37,420 nt of DNA from Nonomuraea antri (GTDB taxonomy: Bacteria > Actinomycetota > Actinomycetes > Streptosporangiales > Streptosporangiaceae): positions 1 to 37,420 of the forward strand of contig NZ_JABCPZ010000094.1 in assembly GCF_013283785.1 (NCBI RefSeq). The letters are read 5' to 3'. Shown here in pieces: positions 1-7,970 of this stretch. Positions within the stretch are counted from its first letter, which is position 1. Every line of letters begins with the position of its first letter. The position numbers and the translations under genes are program-made. Below the pieces are notes generated by a model. The model saw nothing but the letters and a program-made list of their open reading frames with translations. It made no database searches and had not been told where the DNA came from.

Positions 1-808
1 GGCCGGCGCCGGCCCCCGAACGGTCGGCGCCGGCCCCGCCGGAGGCGGTGAGGACCTCGGACAGGGCGTGGGCGGCGGCGGGCAGGTCGCGGGCCCGGGC
101 CAGCCGCAGCACCAGCCGCTCGGCGCCCACCTGGCGCTTCAGCGCGGCCGGCGTGTCGTCGGCGACCACCCGCCCGCCGTTGATCACCGCGACCCGGTCG
201 GCGAGCTGGTCGGCCTCCTCCAGGTACTGCGTGGTCAGCAGGATGGTGGTGCCGGAGCCGAGCAATTCCCTGATCACCGCCCACAGCTCGGCCCTGCTGC
301 GCGGGTCGAGGCCGGTGGTGGGCTCGTCCAGGAACAGGATCCGGGGCGCGGCCACGATGCTGACCGCCAGGTCCAGACGCCTTCGCATGCCGCCCGAGTA
401 CGTCGACACGCGCCGCTCGGCGGCCTGGCCGAGGTCGAAGCGTTCGAGCAGTTCGGCCGCGCGCCGCTGGGCCGCCCCCCGGCCCAGGTGGTACAGGCCG
501 GCGAACAGCTCCAGGTTCTCCTTGCCGGTGAGCAGTTCGTCCACGGTGGACTGCTGGGCCGTCAGGCCGATGGCGCGGCGCACCGCCACGCCGTCGCGGG
601 CCACGTCGTGCCCGGCCACGCTCGCGGTGCCGGAGTCGGCGCGCAGCAGCGTGGTCAGGATCCGCACGGTCGTCGTCTTGCCCGACCCGTTCGGCCCGAG
701 CAACGCCTGCAGGCCACCGGTCGGGACGGCGAGGTTCACCCCGGTCAGCACCCGGTTGTCGCCGAACGACTTGCCCAGGCCCTGAGCATGGATCGCCAGA
801 TCTGTCAT
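1..808 (-). CDS. ABC transporter ATP-binding protein, DrrA-like (3' end outside window)
   Basis: Minus-strand reading frame starting at ATG 808 and still open at base 1, so the C-terminus is missing. The translation has Walker A (LLGPNGSGKTTT), an ABC signature (TYSGGMRRRLDLA), and Walker B followed by the D-loop (ILFLDEPTTGLDP), the order and spacing of a type-2 drug/lipid exporter ATPase of the daunorubicin-resistance DrrA group. It would hydrolyse ATP in the cytoplasm to drive a separate membrane permease, expected just beyond the left edge. AGGGTG lies just upstream of the ATG. It is divergent from a TetR regulator with a shared short promoter region, the usual arrangement for an efflux pump controlled by its own repressor. 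The family call is sure; the substrate is unknown. Confidence 0.93.
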   Translation of the reverse strand, partial: MTDLAIHAQGLGKSFGDNRVLTGVNLAVPTGGLQALLGPNGSGKTTTVRILTTLLRADSGTASVAGHDVARDGVAVRRAIGLTAQQSTVDELLTGKENLELFAGLYHLGRGAAQRRAAELLERFDLGQAAERRVSTYSGGMRRRLDLAVSIVAAPRILFLDEPTTGLDPRSRAELWAVIRELLGSGTTILLTTQYLEEADQLADRVAVINGGRVVADDTPAALKRQVGAERLVLRLARARDLPAAAHALSEVLTASGGAGADRSGAGAG

Positions 809-833
809 GAGCACCCTTTCTGCGTGCGTCGTA

Positions 834-852
834 CTCTGTATCTTATACGCAG
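834..852. promoter_or_regulatory. Probable TetR operator between divergent efflux ATPase and tetR
   Basis: The core GTAT-CTT-ATAC (838-848) is a perfect inverted repeat, extended imperfectly by CT/AG at the outer ends. It lies in the A/T-rich part of the 107-bp divergent gap, close to the ABC gene start. Position and symmetry fit an operator for the adjacent TetR protein; binding is inferred. Confidence 0.5.
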
Positions 853-915
853 TTATATTCCTATCATGGGCGTGGGTATGTGATCCCGTCAAGACGACCG
901 GCGTGAAGGAGTGGG

Positions 916-1719
916 ATGCCAGAGGAGCACGCGCTGCCTCCCGTCGTGGCCCGCATGTGGGGTCGCGAGCCCGAGACGCGCCGGGGTCCGCGCCCGCGCC
1001 TGGACCTGCCCACGATCGTCGCCGCCGCCATCGAGATCGCCGACGCCGAAGGGCTGGCCGGGGTGTCGATGAGCAACGTGGCCAAGCGCGTGGGCCTGGC
1101 CACCATGGCGCTGTACCGCTACGTCGGCAGCAAGGAGGACCTGCTCGCGATCATGGCCGACCGGGCCGCGCCCGCCCCGCCGGAGCGCGGAGACCTGGGC
1201 CGGCGCGAATACCTGACCGAGTGGACCCGCGCCAACCGCGACTTCCTGCTCGACCACCCCTGGTTCCTGTCGATCGCCAAGCTCGGCCCGCCGGTGGGCC
1301 CGCAGATGACACTCTGGTTCGACCGCGCGCTGGCCGCGCTCGACGGCGTGGGCCTCGACGCGGGCGAGCGCGTCAACGTCGTCACGGCGCTCACCGGCTA
1401 CGCGCTCACCGACGCCGCCCTGGCCCTCGGCAACGCCGACTCACCCCTCGCCGAGGCCGGTCTCAAGGGCGCCACCGACTACGGCGACATGCTGGCCAAG
1501 CTCGTCGATCCGGAGCGCTACCCCGCGCTGTCGGCCGTCGTGGGCGAGGGCGCCTTCGAGGGCGCCGACGAATGGCACCAGGACGACGACTTCTACTTCG
1601 GCCTCGACCTCCTGCTCGACGGCGTCGAAGCCCTCATCGCCCGCCGCGCCCAACCGCCGGATAGTGGGCCGCATAGTGGCGTGTCGGCCTACGGGCCGCC
1701 GACTTCGCTCCCACGATAA
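916..1719 (+). CDS. TetR/AcrR family transcriptional repressor
   Basis: A 267-aa protein. The N-terminal HTH is clear at about residues 32-78 (TIVAAAIEIADAEG, then MSNVAKRVGLATMALYRYVG and SKEDLL), preceded by a 25-residue Arg-rich arm. The remainder resembles the tetracycline-repressor-type C-terminal ligand domain. AAGGAG precedes the ATG by a normal distance. It is divergent from the ABC ATPase and most likely represses it in the absence of a ligand. The last ~20 residues after IARRA are Pro/Ser/Gly-rich and unlike the usual end of this family. The DNA encoding the IARRA stretch is exactly repeated 0.8 kb downstream (2442-2461), so the 3' end may have been altered by an insertion. Confidence 0.93.
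   Translation: MPEEHALPPVVARMWGREPETRRGPRPRLDLPTIVAAAIEIADAEGLAGVSMSNVAKRVGLATMALYRYVGSKEDLLAIMADRAAPAPPERGDLGRREYLTEWTRANRDFLLDHPWFLSIAKLGPPVGPQMTLWFDRALAALDGVGLDAGERVNVVTALTGYALTDAALALGNADSPLAEAGLKGATDYGDMLAKLVDPERYPALSAVVGEGAFEGADEWHQDDDFYFGLDLLLDGVEALIARRAQPPDSGPHSGVSAYGPPTSLPR
1630..1649 (+). repeat. 20-bp direct repeat, copy 1 (inside tetR 3' end)
   Basis: GCCCTCATCGCCCGCCGCGC, identical to 2442-2461. It encodes ALIARRA near the TetR C-terminus. The pair flanks the Uma2-type gene. Confidence 0.8.
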
Positions 1720-1779
1720 CTGTGCTACGGCGGAATTCTCCGTAAGCTGGCCTTATCGCCCGCGATCGAGGAGTTGCCG

Positions 1780-2403
1780 ATGACAGCCTTGCCGGAAGAC
1801 AGCTGGCTTCTCAGCATTCGCCCTCAACCCGGTCGTGTCACTTCCGAGGAATACGAGGAACTTCCAGAGGAGATCGCCAGAGCGATCGAGATCGTGGACG
1901 GATACGTCGTCTTCTGCGAGTCCCCGACACCCGATCACCAAACCGCTGGCCGACGGCTCGCCAACCTCCTGGAACGCCACGCCAGACAGGCCATGAGCCG
2001 TGGACACGAGTGCCTCACCGTCAACAACGACGTCGATCTCCGATTGCGAGACGTGCCGCTGCTCAACCGCCGGCCGGACGTCGTTCTCTACCGTTGCCTC
2101 GATCGCGAGCGCGGCGAGAGACTCCGCGCCGAGCACACTCTGCTGGTCGTCGAGATCGTGTCACCCGGCTCGGAGACCCAGGACACCACCGATAAACTCG
2201 GCGAGTACGCCAAAGCCGGCATCCCCCACTACTGGATCGTCCGCCTCGACCAGATCGGCGTATCCACCATCGAACGCTACCGGCTCGATCTCGCGGCGAT
2301 GCTGTACAAACACGTGGGCACGCTGATGAGAGAGTCCGACCCCACCCCCGCTATCACGAACCCGCTGCCCGTCACCATCGACTGGGCCGACCTCCAGTTC
2401 TGA
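1780..2403 (+). CDS. Uma2 family (DUF820-like) putative endonuclease
   Basis: 207 aa from the ATG at 1780, chosen because GAGGAG (1768-1773) is six bases upstream; a TTG at 1774 would abut the Shine-Dalgarno. The sequence follows the Uma2 PD-(D/E)XK fold: an N-terminal VDGY strand, RRPDVVLY supplying the acidic D, then LLVVEIVSPGSETQDTTDK with E and a downstream K, and the family motif YAKAGIPHYWIV. Uma2 proteins are very numerous in cyanobacteria and actinomycetes and are predicted nucleases, usually of unknown function. It stands alone between tetR and the DUF262 pair, flanked by the 20-bp repeats. An inverted repeat TACGG/CCGTA (1726-1744) and a TAAGCT -10-like hexamer (1743-1748) lie upstream. 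Confidence 0.85.
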   Translation: MTALPEDSWLLSIRPQPGRVTSEEYEELPEEIARAIEIVDGYVVFCESPTPDHQTAGRRLANLLERHARQAMSRGHECLTVNNDVDLRLRDVPLLNRRPDVVLYRCLDRERGERLRAEHTLLVVEIVSPGSETQDTTDKLGEYAKAGIPHYWIVRLDQIGVSTIERYRLDLAAMLYKHVGTLMRESDPTPAITNPLPVTIDWADLQF

Positions 2404-2441
2404 GGACGAAAGCGCACCACGGATTCGCCTTCCACTGGGCC

Positions 2442-2461
2442 GCCCTCATCGCCCGCCGCGC
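2442..2461 (+). repeat. 20-bp direct repeat, copy 2 (downstream of Uma2 gene)
   Basis: Exact copy of 1630-1649 in the 167-bp gap between the Uma2 gene and the first DUF262 gene. Read in the same frame as tetR it continues as ALIARRAVRLALHG, so it may be a displaced fragment of an ancestral tetR 3' end or a recombination scar. The rest of the gap holds A/T-rich promoter-like DNA (about 2495-2555). Confidence 0.8.
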
Positions 2462-2570
2462 AGTACGCCTCGCACTTCATGGCCGCGATCGGTCAGATTT
2501 TGTAACACTTCTCCGCCGAACGTGATAGACGGGGAGTAACTACCTATAGAAGAGAGGCGAGCCTGATTTC

Positions 2571-4796
2571 ATGGCGGACAGTCCTATCCCTGGTAATGGT
2601 GTAACCGTTCAACAGCTGTTCAAGAACAGCACGTTCGCCTTGGACTACTACCAACGGGAATACACCTGGACACGCGATGAGATCCGGACTCTGATCGAGG
2701 ATCTCAGCCGTCATTTCCTTCCTCATTGGAACCCGCTGCACGAACGGGAAGCGGTCGACGAGTACACCCCTTACTTCCTCGGCCCCTATGTCTACCATGA
2801 GCATGGCGGACGCACCTTCCTCGTCGATGGTCAGCAGCGCATCACCACCCTCCACCTCCTGCTGATCTATCTTCGACAGCTTCTTCTCGATCAGGAAGTG
2901 GACGTTGAAGTTGACATTGCCACCTTGGAAGGGCTCATCTACACCGCCCGCCACGGCAAGCGGAATTTCACCATCCAGGCGAACGAGGAACCCGTCCGTG
3001 CCCAGTTGCTGAACGCTCTCATGAGGGACTGGACCAGTCTCAACGGTTTCACACTGCCCGACGACACCCCGGTCTCGGTCAAAAATCTCTACGATCGGAG
3101 CAGGGAGATCGATGAGGACTTCCCCGAGGTCTTACGAGGCGAAGCACTTCCCTTCTTCGTTGAATGGCTGCTCAGCCGGGTATGTCTGGTTGGCATACGA
3201 GCGCTGAACCAAGAGAACGGGCGCGAGATCTTTGTGTCGATGAACGATCGAGGTCTCCGTCCCAGCCCTGTTGACCTTCTCAAAGGTCACCTCTTCCGCC
3301 GAGTGGGCCCGAAGGCACGAGTGGAACTCGGCAAGGCATGGGCAGACATGCTGACACGACTGGCTGCCGCGGAAGCCGATCTGCACGAGGCCAATGCACC
3401 TAGCGCCTATGTCCGCTCGTTTCTTCTCGCTCAACAGGCCGATTTCGACGAGACCTTCGCGGACCCCATGGAGATCGAGCGAGCTTTTCACGAATGGGTT
3501 GTCGACAACGAGGTACGGCTGGGGCTCGATCGCCCGACCGGTGCTCACGCCTTCATCAAGAAGCTCACGGGCATCTCCTCGCGCTACTGCACAGCGCTCC
3601 GCGCCAGCCGGGAGTTCAGGCCAGAGCTGCCAGCCGTCTTCTTCAACGGCCACAACGGCATCGATAACCAGCTCACTCTGCTTATGGCCGTCGCTCACCC
3701 GGACGACCCCGAGCGTGTCTTCGTCGAGAAATGCGCACTCGTCGCGGCATTCCTCGATCTCATCTATGTGCGGCGATGCGTCAACAATCTCCCCGTACAA
3801 CGCCGCGACCTCGACGAGATCATCTACAGAGTGATCCCCACGCTGCGCGCCTGTCCCTCGGCTAAGGAGATCGCCTCAGTCCTCGGCCGGGAAATCGCGC
3901 TACTGGACCCCGATTTCCGCGAACTCAAGTCCTTCGGTCTCCGTGCCAACAACCGCCGCCTCGTCCGCTATCTCCTCGCCCGGATGACCGCTCACGTCCA
4001 GCGGGCATGTGACGGCGGGGATCGCGAGGGCGAGTACTTGCAGGGCCATCTCAATTATGAGATCGAGCACATCTGGGCGAACAAATTTGAGCGCTACAAG
4101 CCCCTGGTCAAAACTGTCGCCAACTTCGATCACTGGCGCAACCGGCTTGGTGCGCTGCTAATTCTGCCCAAATCCATCAACGCGAGTTTCCGAGACGATC
4201 CCTACGAGCAGAAGATCGAGCACTACCGCACTCAGAATCGGCTCGCGGCCTCTCTGCATCCCAAGAGTCGCGAGAGGAACCCGGCATTCGTCAAGTACAT
4301 CAAGGCGGCGAAGCTAGACCAGGCGTTCCGCAGCTGCCCGTCCTTCGGAACCAAGGAGATAGAACAGCGTCAGGAGCTGTATCAGCTGCTCTGCGAGGAG
4401 ATCTGGGATCCTGCCAGGCTCGGTTTCAGGGTCCCGAAGATCCAACCCACCCCTGAGCAAGTGGTAAGACGGCGCAGCCGGGCCCACTACGGGATCGAGG
4501 TCATCGACCTGATCAACACCGGACTGCTGTCGCCGGGAGCTAAGATCTTCCGAAGGTGGAAGGGCGACGCATATTTCGCCACTGTCGAGCCCGACGGGGT
4601 GATCAGGCTGGACACAGGCGAGCCCTTCCACTCGTTGTCAGCTGCGGGGGCTGCGGTCGCGGGGACAACGGCATGCGCGGGTTGGGACGTCTGGAAGATC
4701 GAACGCAGCGGTGTTCTGATCCCACTCAAGGACCTCCGCAACCAGGCGATAACACGTGATCTTCCGAGACAGCGGCACAGCAGTTCCTCTCCCTAG
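2571..4796 (+). CDS. DUF262 + DUF1524 (HNH) protein with C-terminal RAMA domain; type IV-like restriction candidate
   Basis: 741 aa. The DUF262 part has YQREYTW at 27-33, DGQQR at 86-90 (the ParB/Srx-like nucleotide-binding motif of GmrS and SspE) and a FVSMNDRG motif at 221-228. A DUF1524 HNH-type nuclease part follows: EIEHIWANKF at 497-506, then NRLGALLILPKSIN at 523-536. Residues about 640-712 (IDLINTGLLSPGAKIF, PDGVIRL, GWDVW) match the RAMA module, predicted to recognise modified DNA in restriction systems. Known relatives (GmrSD, SspE) cut or nick DNA in response to modified bases or phosphorothioates. The gene is visibly less GC-rich than the flanking housekeeping genes. The next DUF262 gene starts 79 bp downstream on the same strand, so the two are probably co-transcribed. 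The substrate is unknown. Confidence 0.88.
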   Translation: MADSPIPGNGVTVQQLFKNSTFALDYYQREYTWTRDEIRTLIEDLSRHFLPHWNPLHEREAVDEYTPYFLGPYVYHEHGGRTFLVDGQQRITTLHLLLIYLRQLLLDQEVDVEVDIATLEGLIYTARHGKRNFTIQANEEPVRAQLLNALMRDWTSLNGFTLPDDTPVSVKNLYDRSREIDEDFPEVLRGEALPFFVEWLLSRVCLVGIRALNQENGREIFVSMNDRGLRPSPVDLLKGHLFRRVGPKARVELGKAWADMLTRLAAAEADLHEANAPSAYVRSFLLAQQADFDETFADPMEIERAFHEWVVDNEVRLGLDRPTGAHAFIKKLTGISSRYCTALRASREFRPELPAVFFNGHNGIDNQLTLLMAVAHPDDPERVFVEKCALVAAFLDLIYVRRCVNNLPVQRRDLDEIIYRVIPTLRACPSAKEIASVLGREIALLDPDFRELKSFGLRANNRRLVRYLLARMTAHVQRACDGGDREGEYLQGHLNYEIEHIWANKFERYKPLVKTVANFDHWRNRLGALLILPKSINASFRDDPYEQKIEHYRTQNRLAASLHPKSRERNPAFVKYIKAAKLDQAFRSCPSFGTKEIEQRQELYQLLCEEIWDPARLGFRVPKIQPTPEQVVRRRSRAHYGIEVIDLINTGLLSPGAKIFRRWKGDAYFATVEPDGVIRLDTGEPFHSLSAAGAAVAGTTACAGWDVWKIERSGVLIPLKDLRNQAITRDLPRQRHSSSSP

Positions 4797-4875
4797 TCTG
4801 ATAAGACCATCATGATCTACAGAGACGCGGCCATCTTGACATGGCCCTTGCCGCCATCGTTTCCCCGGAGAACAC

Positions 4876-6507
4876 GTGCAGCGACCATCTCCCCGCAGGC
4901 AACTTCCCCGCGACCCCGAGCCCTCGACTCCCCGGCTCGTCAAGGTCGCTGGAGACATCCTCGCCGGCCGCATCGTCCTGCCCAAGTTCCAGAGGGATTT
5001 CGTCTGGTCCCGTCAGCAGATCCTCAATCTGCTCGACTCCGTGGCCAAGAACTACCCCGTCGGCAGCATCCTGCTCTGGGAGAGCGATCAGGAGCTGGCG
5101 AGCGAACGGACGGTCGGCGGGCTGGAAGTCGACTCGCTACCAACCGGCCGGCACGTCAGCTACCTGTTGGACGGCCAGCAGCGGCTCTCCACGATCTGTG
5201 GCGCGCTGTACTGGGAGCCCGACGGGGACCCGAGGAGCCCGTGGAACATCGTCTATGACCTCGGTCAGGCGGCCTTCCTCCATCGAGAAGACATGGCGGA
5301 GCCTGCGCCCGAGCAGTTTCCGTTGCGCTTCCTCCTCGACAGCGCGGAGTTCTCCGTTCGGCTGGAGCGGATCGGCGACGAGGAACTCAAGCAGCGAGCG
5401 CGCCTGCTGCACAACCGTTTCGCGGACTACCAGATCGCGGTGGTGACGCTCCGCGACATGTCGATCGAGGAGATCGGCCTGGTCTTCGAGCGCATCAACA
5501 CCACTGGGACGCCGCTGAGCCTGGTGGAGTTCATGCGAGCCGCCACCTGGGCTCCGGACTTCGATCTGCTGGACTCGATCGACGCCATCAAGGATGTCCT
5601 GCACCGCAAGAACTACGGGAACCTCGATCCGAAGATCCTTCTTCGCGCCATAGCGGCGACCGCCGGGTTCGGCTACTCCCGAGGAGACGTCGAGCAACTG
5701 CGCCAGCTTCCCAGACCACAGCTCAAGGACGTGATCGAGGAGACCGAGGAGGCAGCCAAGCGCGCCGTCGACTTTCTCGCCACCGAAATCCGGACTCCTT
5801 CATCCAGGACGCTGCCCTACGAGACCCAGTTCGCGATTCTCGTCAGCATCTTCACCTGGCTGAAGAGACCGACGGCCGCCCAGTTCGCCGCCATCCGCCG
5901 CTGGTTTTGGCGGACGACTCTCGGCGGCAGATACCAGAACTGGAACCTCAACCAAATGGCGGCCGATCGTGCCGCCGTCCACGACTTCGTCTCCGGCGGC
6001 AGTTCCGAGATCGACGTTCCGGTTTCCATGCCAGGTCCCGAGATCTGGCGGCGGAACAGATTCAGCGTCGAGAACGCGGTCTCCAAGATGGCCGCGCTCC
6101 TCATGGCCGGCGCGGTCCCGCTGGACATCCGTACGGGAGCGACCCTGGACACCGGCAAAGCTCTTTCCTGGGCCAACGACAAGGAGTGGCACCACTTCTT
6201 TCCCAAGGACTACTTGAGGAAGCATCAGGGGACCGATTTCAGCAGCGCCAACGTTCCTGCCAACATCGTGATGCTGAGCTCGGCCACGAACATCTTCGTC
6301 TCCAACCAGCCTCCCGCGGGGTACCTGCGGGACTTCGCCGACGAGATCGGCGAAGAAAGACTCCTCGCCCATCTGGCCAGTTGCCTGGTGACCAAGGAGG
6401 CGTACGAGGCCGCGACGTGCAACGACTACAAGGAGTTCCTGCGGATCCGCTCGGAAACCCTTCACCACCGCGCCCTGGGCCTCGCCGGACTCGCCGCCTC
6501 CACATGA
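4876..6507 (+). CDS. Second DUF262 protein with C-terminal HNH-like region
   Basis: 543 aa from GTG 4876, with GGAG (4867-4870) at a good distance. DUF262 signatures: LPKFQRDFVW at 35-44, YPVGSILLW at 60-68, DGQQR at 99-103, FERINTTGTPLS at 204-215. The C-terminal part has EWHHFFPKDYL at 437-447 followed by NIVMLSSATN, resembling the histidine-containing DUF1524/HNH core. It differs from the upstream DUF262 protein in having a tighter, GmrS-like N-terminus and no RAMA domain, so it is not a simple tandem duplicate. The head-to-tail arrangement suggests that one protein senses and the other cuts, or two independent modification-dependent nucleases. This is inference from family and neighbourhood. 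Confidence 0.87.
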   Translation: MQRPSPRRQLPRDPEPSTPRLVKVAGDILAGRIVLPKFQRDFVWSRQQILNLLDSVAKNYPVGSILLWESDQELASERTVGGLEVDSLPTGRHVSYLLDGQQRLSTICGALYWEPDGDPRSPWNIVYDLGQAAFLHREDMAEPAPEQFPLRFLLDSAEFSVRLERIGDEELKQRARLLHNRFADYQIAVVTLRDMSIEEIGLVFERINTTGTPLSLVEFMRAATWAPDFDLLDSIDAIKDVLHRKNYGNLDPKILLRAIAATAGFGYSRGDVEQLRQLPRPQLKDVIEETEEAAKRAVDFLATEIRTPSSRTLPYETQFAILVSIFTWLKRPTAAQFAAIRRWFWRTTLGGRYQNWNLNQMAADRAAVHDFVSGGSSEIDVPVSMPGPEIWRRNRFSVENAVSKMAALLMAGAVPLDIRTGATLDTGKALSWANDKEWHHFFPKDYLRKHQGTDFSSANVPANIVMLSSATNIFVSNQPPAGYLRDFADEIGEERLLAHLASCLVTKEAYEAATCNDYKEFLRIRSETLHHRALGLAGLAAST

Positions 6508-6535
6508 TCAAGCTGCGCCGGTGCAGCCTTCACTG

Positions 6536-7048
6536 TCAGCCTGGCGCCGCGTCCATCCGCCGCTCGGGGACGAGTACCGCCGGGGCAGGAAGGGGAGACC
6601 GGATGACGCACCAGACGGTGCGGCCAACGCCTGGGCCGTGCTCGCGGACCCCCCAGTCCTCGGAGATCTCGCTGATGATCATCAGCCCACGACCGCCCTC
6701 CGCTTGCGTCTCCTGGCGGATATGAGGTGCGGAGAACGAGGAACCTGGGTCGCGTACCTCCACGTAGACCATCTCCGCGGTCGCGGCGACAGCGAGCCCG
6801 ATGAGGTCGTAGGGCCTGGCGTCGGAGTGCTGGAGCGCGTTGGTCAGAAGCTCTGACGCGGCCAGCACCGCATCGTCGCCGGCAGGGTGGTCATCTCCCA
6901 GCCACTGGCGTACTTGAGTACGTGCGTACGAGACAGACTCGCGGATACCCGCCAGATGAATCGAAGCAATGATCTTAGGCTTCGCACTCGCTGATTTCAT
7001 CAATTCACCTGCGTCCATGAGTCGATCTTGTCTTTCCTTGTCCACCAT
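6536..7048 (-). CDS. RsbW-like ATP-binding protein (HATPase_c, anti-sigma/regulatory kinase type)
   Basis: 170 aa. A GHKL ATPase core: the N-box ASELLTNALQHS (about 64-75), VEVRDPGSSF as the G1 box, and GGRGLMIISEISEDWG as the G2 region. Such single-domain RsbW-like proteins are very common next to XRE-DUF5753/DUF397 pairs in Streptomyces and relatives (whiJ/abaA-type loci). Start choice is uncertain: ATG 7048 is given; ATG 7018 and ATG 7000 are in frame, the latter preceded by AGGTGA. It is divergent from the XRE gene across a palindrome-rich 97-bp gap and convergent with the second DUF262 gene, 28 bp away. It probably binds a regulatory partner rather than acting as a true sigma-factor kinase. 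Confidence 0.85.
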   Translation of the reverse strand: MVDKERQDRLMDAGELMKSASAKPKIIASIHLAGIRESVSYARTQVRQWLGDDHPAGDDAVLAASELLTNALQHSDARPYDLIGLAVAATAEMVYVEVRDPGSSFSAPHIRQETQAEGGRGLMIISEISEDWGVREHGPGVGRTVWCVIRSPLPAPAVLVPERRMDAAPG

Positions 7049-7145
7049 CCCAAACTTCAGCTACAGTCAGTAGTCGATCGACTTCGACTTGATATCAACC
7101 GTTCAAGTGAAACCTCTTTGAACAGTGGCATCCCCAGGAGGTCAA
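7049..7145. promoter_or_regulatory. Divergent promoter/operator region with several palindromes
   Basis: Within 60 bp: GTCGATCGAC (7073-7082) and TTGATATCAA (7089-7098), both perfect 10-bp palindromes, and GTTCAA-N11-TTGAAC (7101-7106/7118-7123). This is the likely control region for both the RsbW-like gene and the XRE gene; the XRE protein itself is the obvious candidate ligand. Confidence 0.5.
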
Positions 7146-7970
7146 GTGCCGAAGGAAAGCGAGCTATGCCCCGCCGACTCCCCGACAGCCCTCTTCGGGT
7201 TCGAGTTGCGGCGGCACCGCAAGGCCCGAGGGTGGTCGCAACTCAGCTTGTCGAAGGAGGTTTCCTACTCCGTCGGCACGATCAGCATGATCGAGACCGC
7301 CAGGCGGTCACCGACGGAGGAGTTCGCACGCCTCTGCGACGGGGCGCTGGAGGCGGAGGGAGCGCTGATGCGCCTCTGGCCCATGGTCAGCCATGCCTCG
7401 GCCCCGCCATGGTTCCGGCCCTGGCTCGATGTGGAGGCCACGGCGGAAGCCATTCGCACCTGGGAGCCGCTCGTCGTACCCGGCCTGCTCCAGACCGAAG
7501 ACTACGCCAGAGCGATCCTGAGCGGAGAGCCCGGCGTATCGCCAGAAGAGATCGAAGAGCACGTCACTGCTCGGATGGAACGACAATCGATCCTCCGGCG
7601 ACCCAAGCCACCCATTCTCTGGGTAGTCCTCGACGAGGGTGTGCTGCACCGTCCCATCGGGAGCCCCCACATAATGGAAGCGCAGCTCACTCATCTTCTC
7701 GAAGCCGCACATGCCGTTCGAATCACCATCCAGATTCTTCCCCTCGACGCGTACTCGACAACCGGCCTCCTTGGAGGGTTCGCGATCGCCCAAGCCCACG
7801 GCACCCCCGACACGGCATACGTCGAAGCTGCATCCAACGCCCAAGTAACCGACTGGACAGAGAGCGTTAAAACTCTAGCATTCAGGTACGAAGGGATTCG
7901 TTCTGAGGCGCTGTCCCAGCGTGAATCCGTAAAATTGATCAAGGAGACGAGGCAGCGATGGACCAGCTGA
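7146..7970 (+). CDS. XRE-family regulator with DUF5753 (Scr1/WhiJ-type)
   Basis: 274 aa from GTG 7146, preferred because AGGAGG (7136-7141) lies directly upstream; a GTG at 7125 would place that site inside the gene. An N-terminal HTH (FGFELRRHRKARGWSQLSLSKEV, then VGTISMIETARRSP) is followed by the DUF5753 domain with its typical PWFRPWLDVEATAEAIRTWE, PGLLQTEDYARAIL and VLDEGVLHRPIG segments. In streptomycetes such proteins pair with a small DUF397 protein and influence development or antibiotic production; some authors view the pair as toxin-antitoxin-like. The DUF397 gene overlaps this gene's 3' end by 13 bp, implying translational coupling. Confidence 0.92.
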   Translation: MPKESELCPADSPTALFGFELRRHRKARGWSQLSLSKEVSYSVGTISMIETARRSPTEEFARLCDGALEAEGALMRLWPMVSHASAPPWFRPWLDVEATAEAIRTWEPLVVPGLLQTEDYARAILSGEPGVSPEEIEEHVTARMERQSILRRPKPPILWVVLDEGVLHRPIGSPHIMEAQLTHLLEAAHAVRITIQILPLDAYSTTGLLGGFAIAQAHGTPDTAYVEAASNAQVTDWTESVKTLAFRYEGIRSEALSQRESVKLIKETRQRWTS

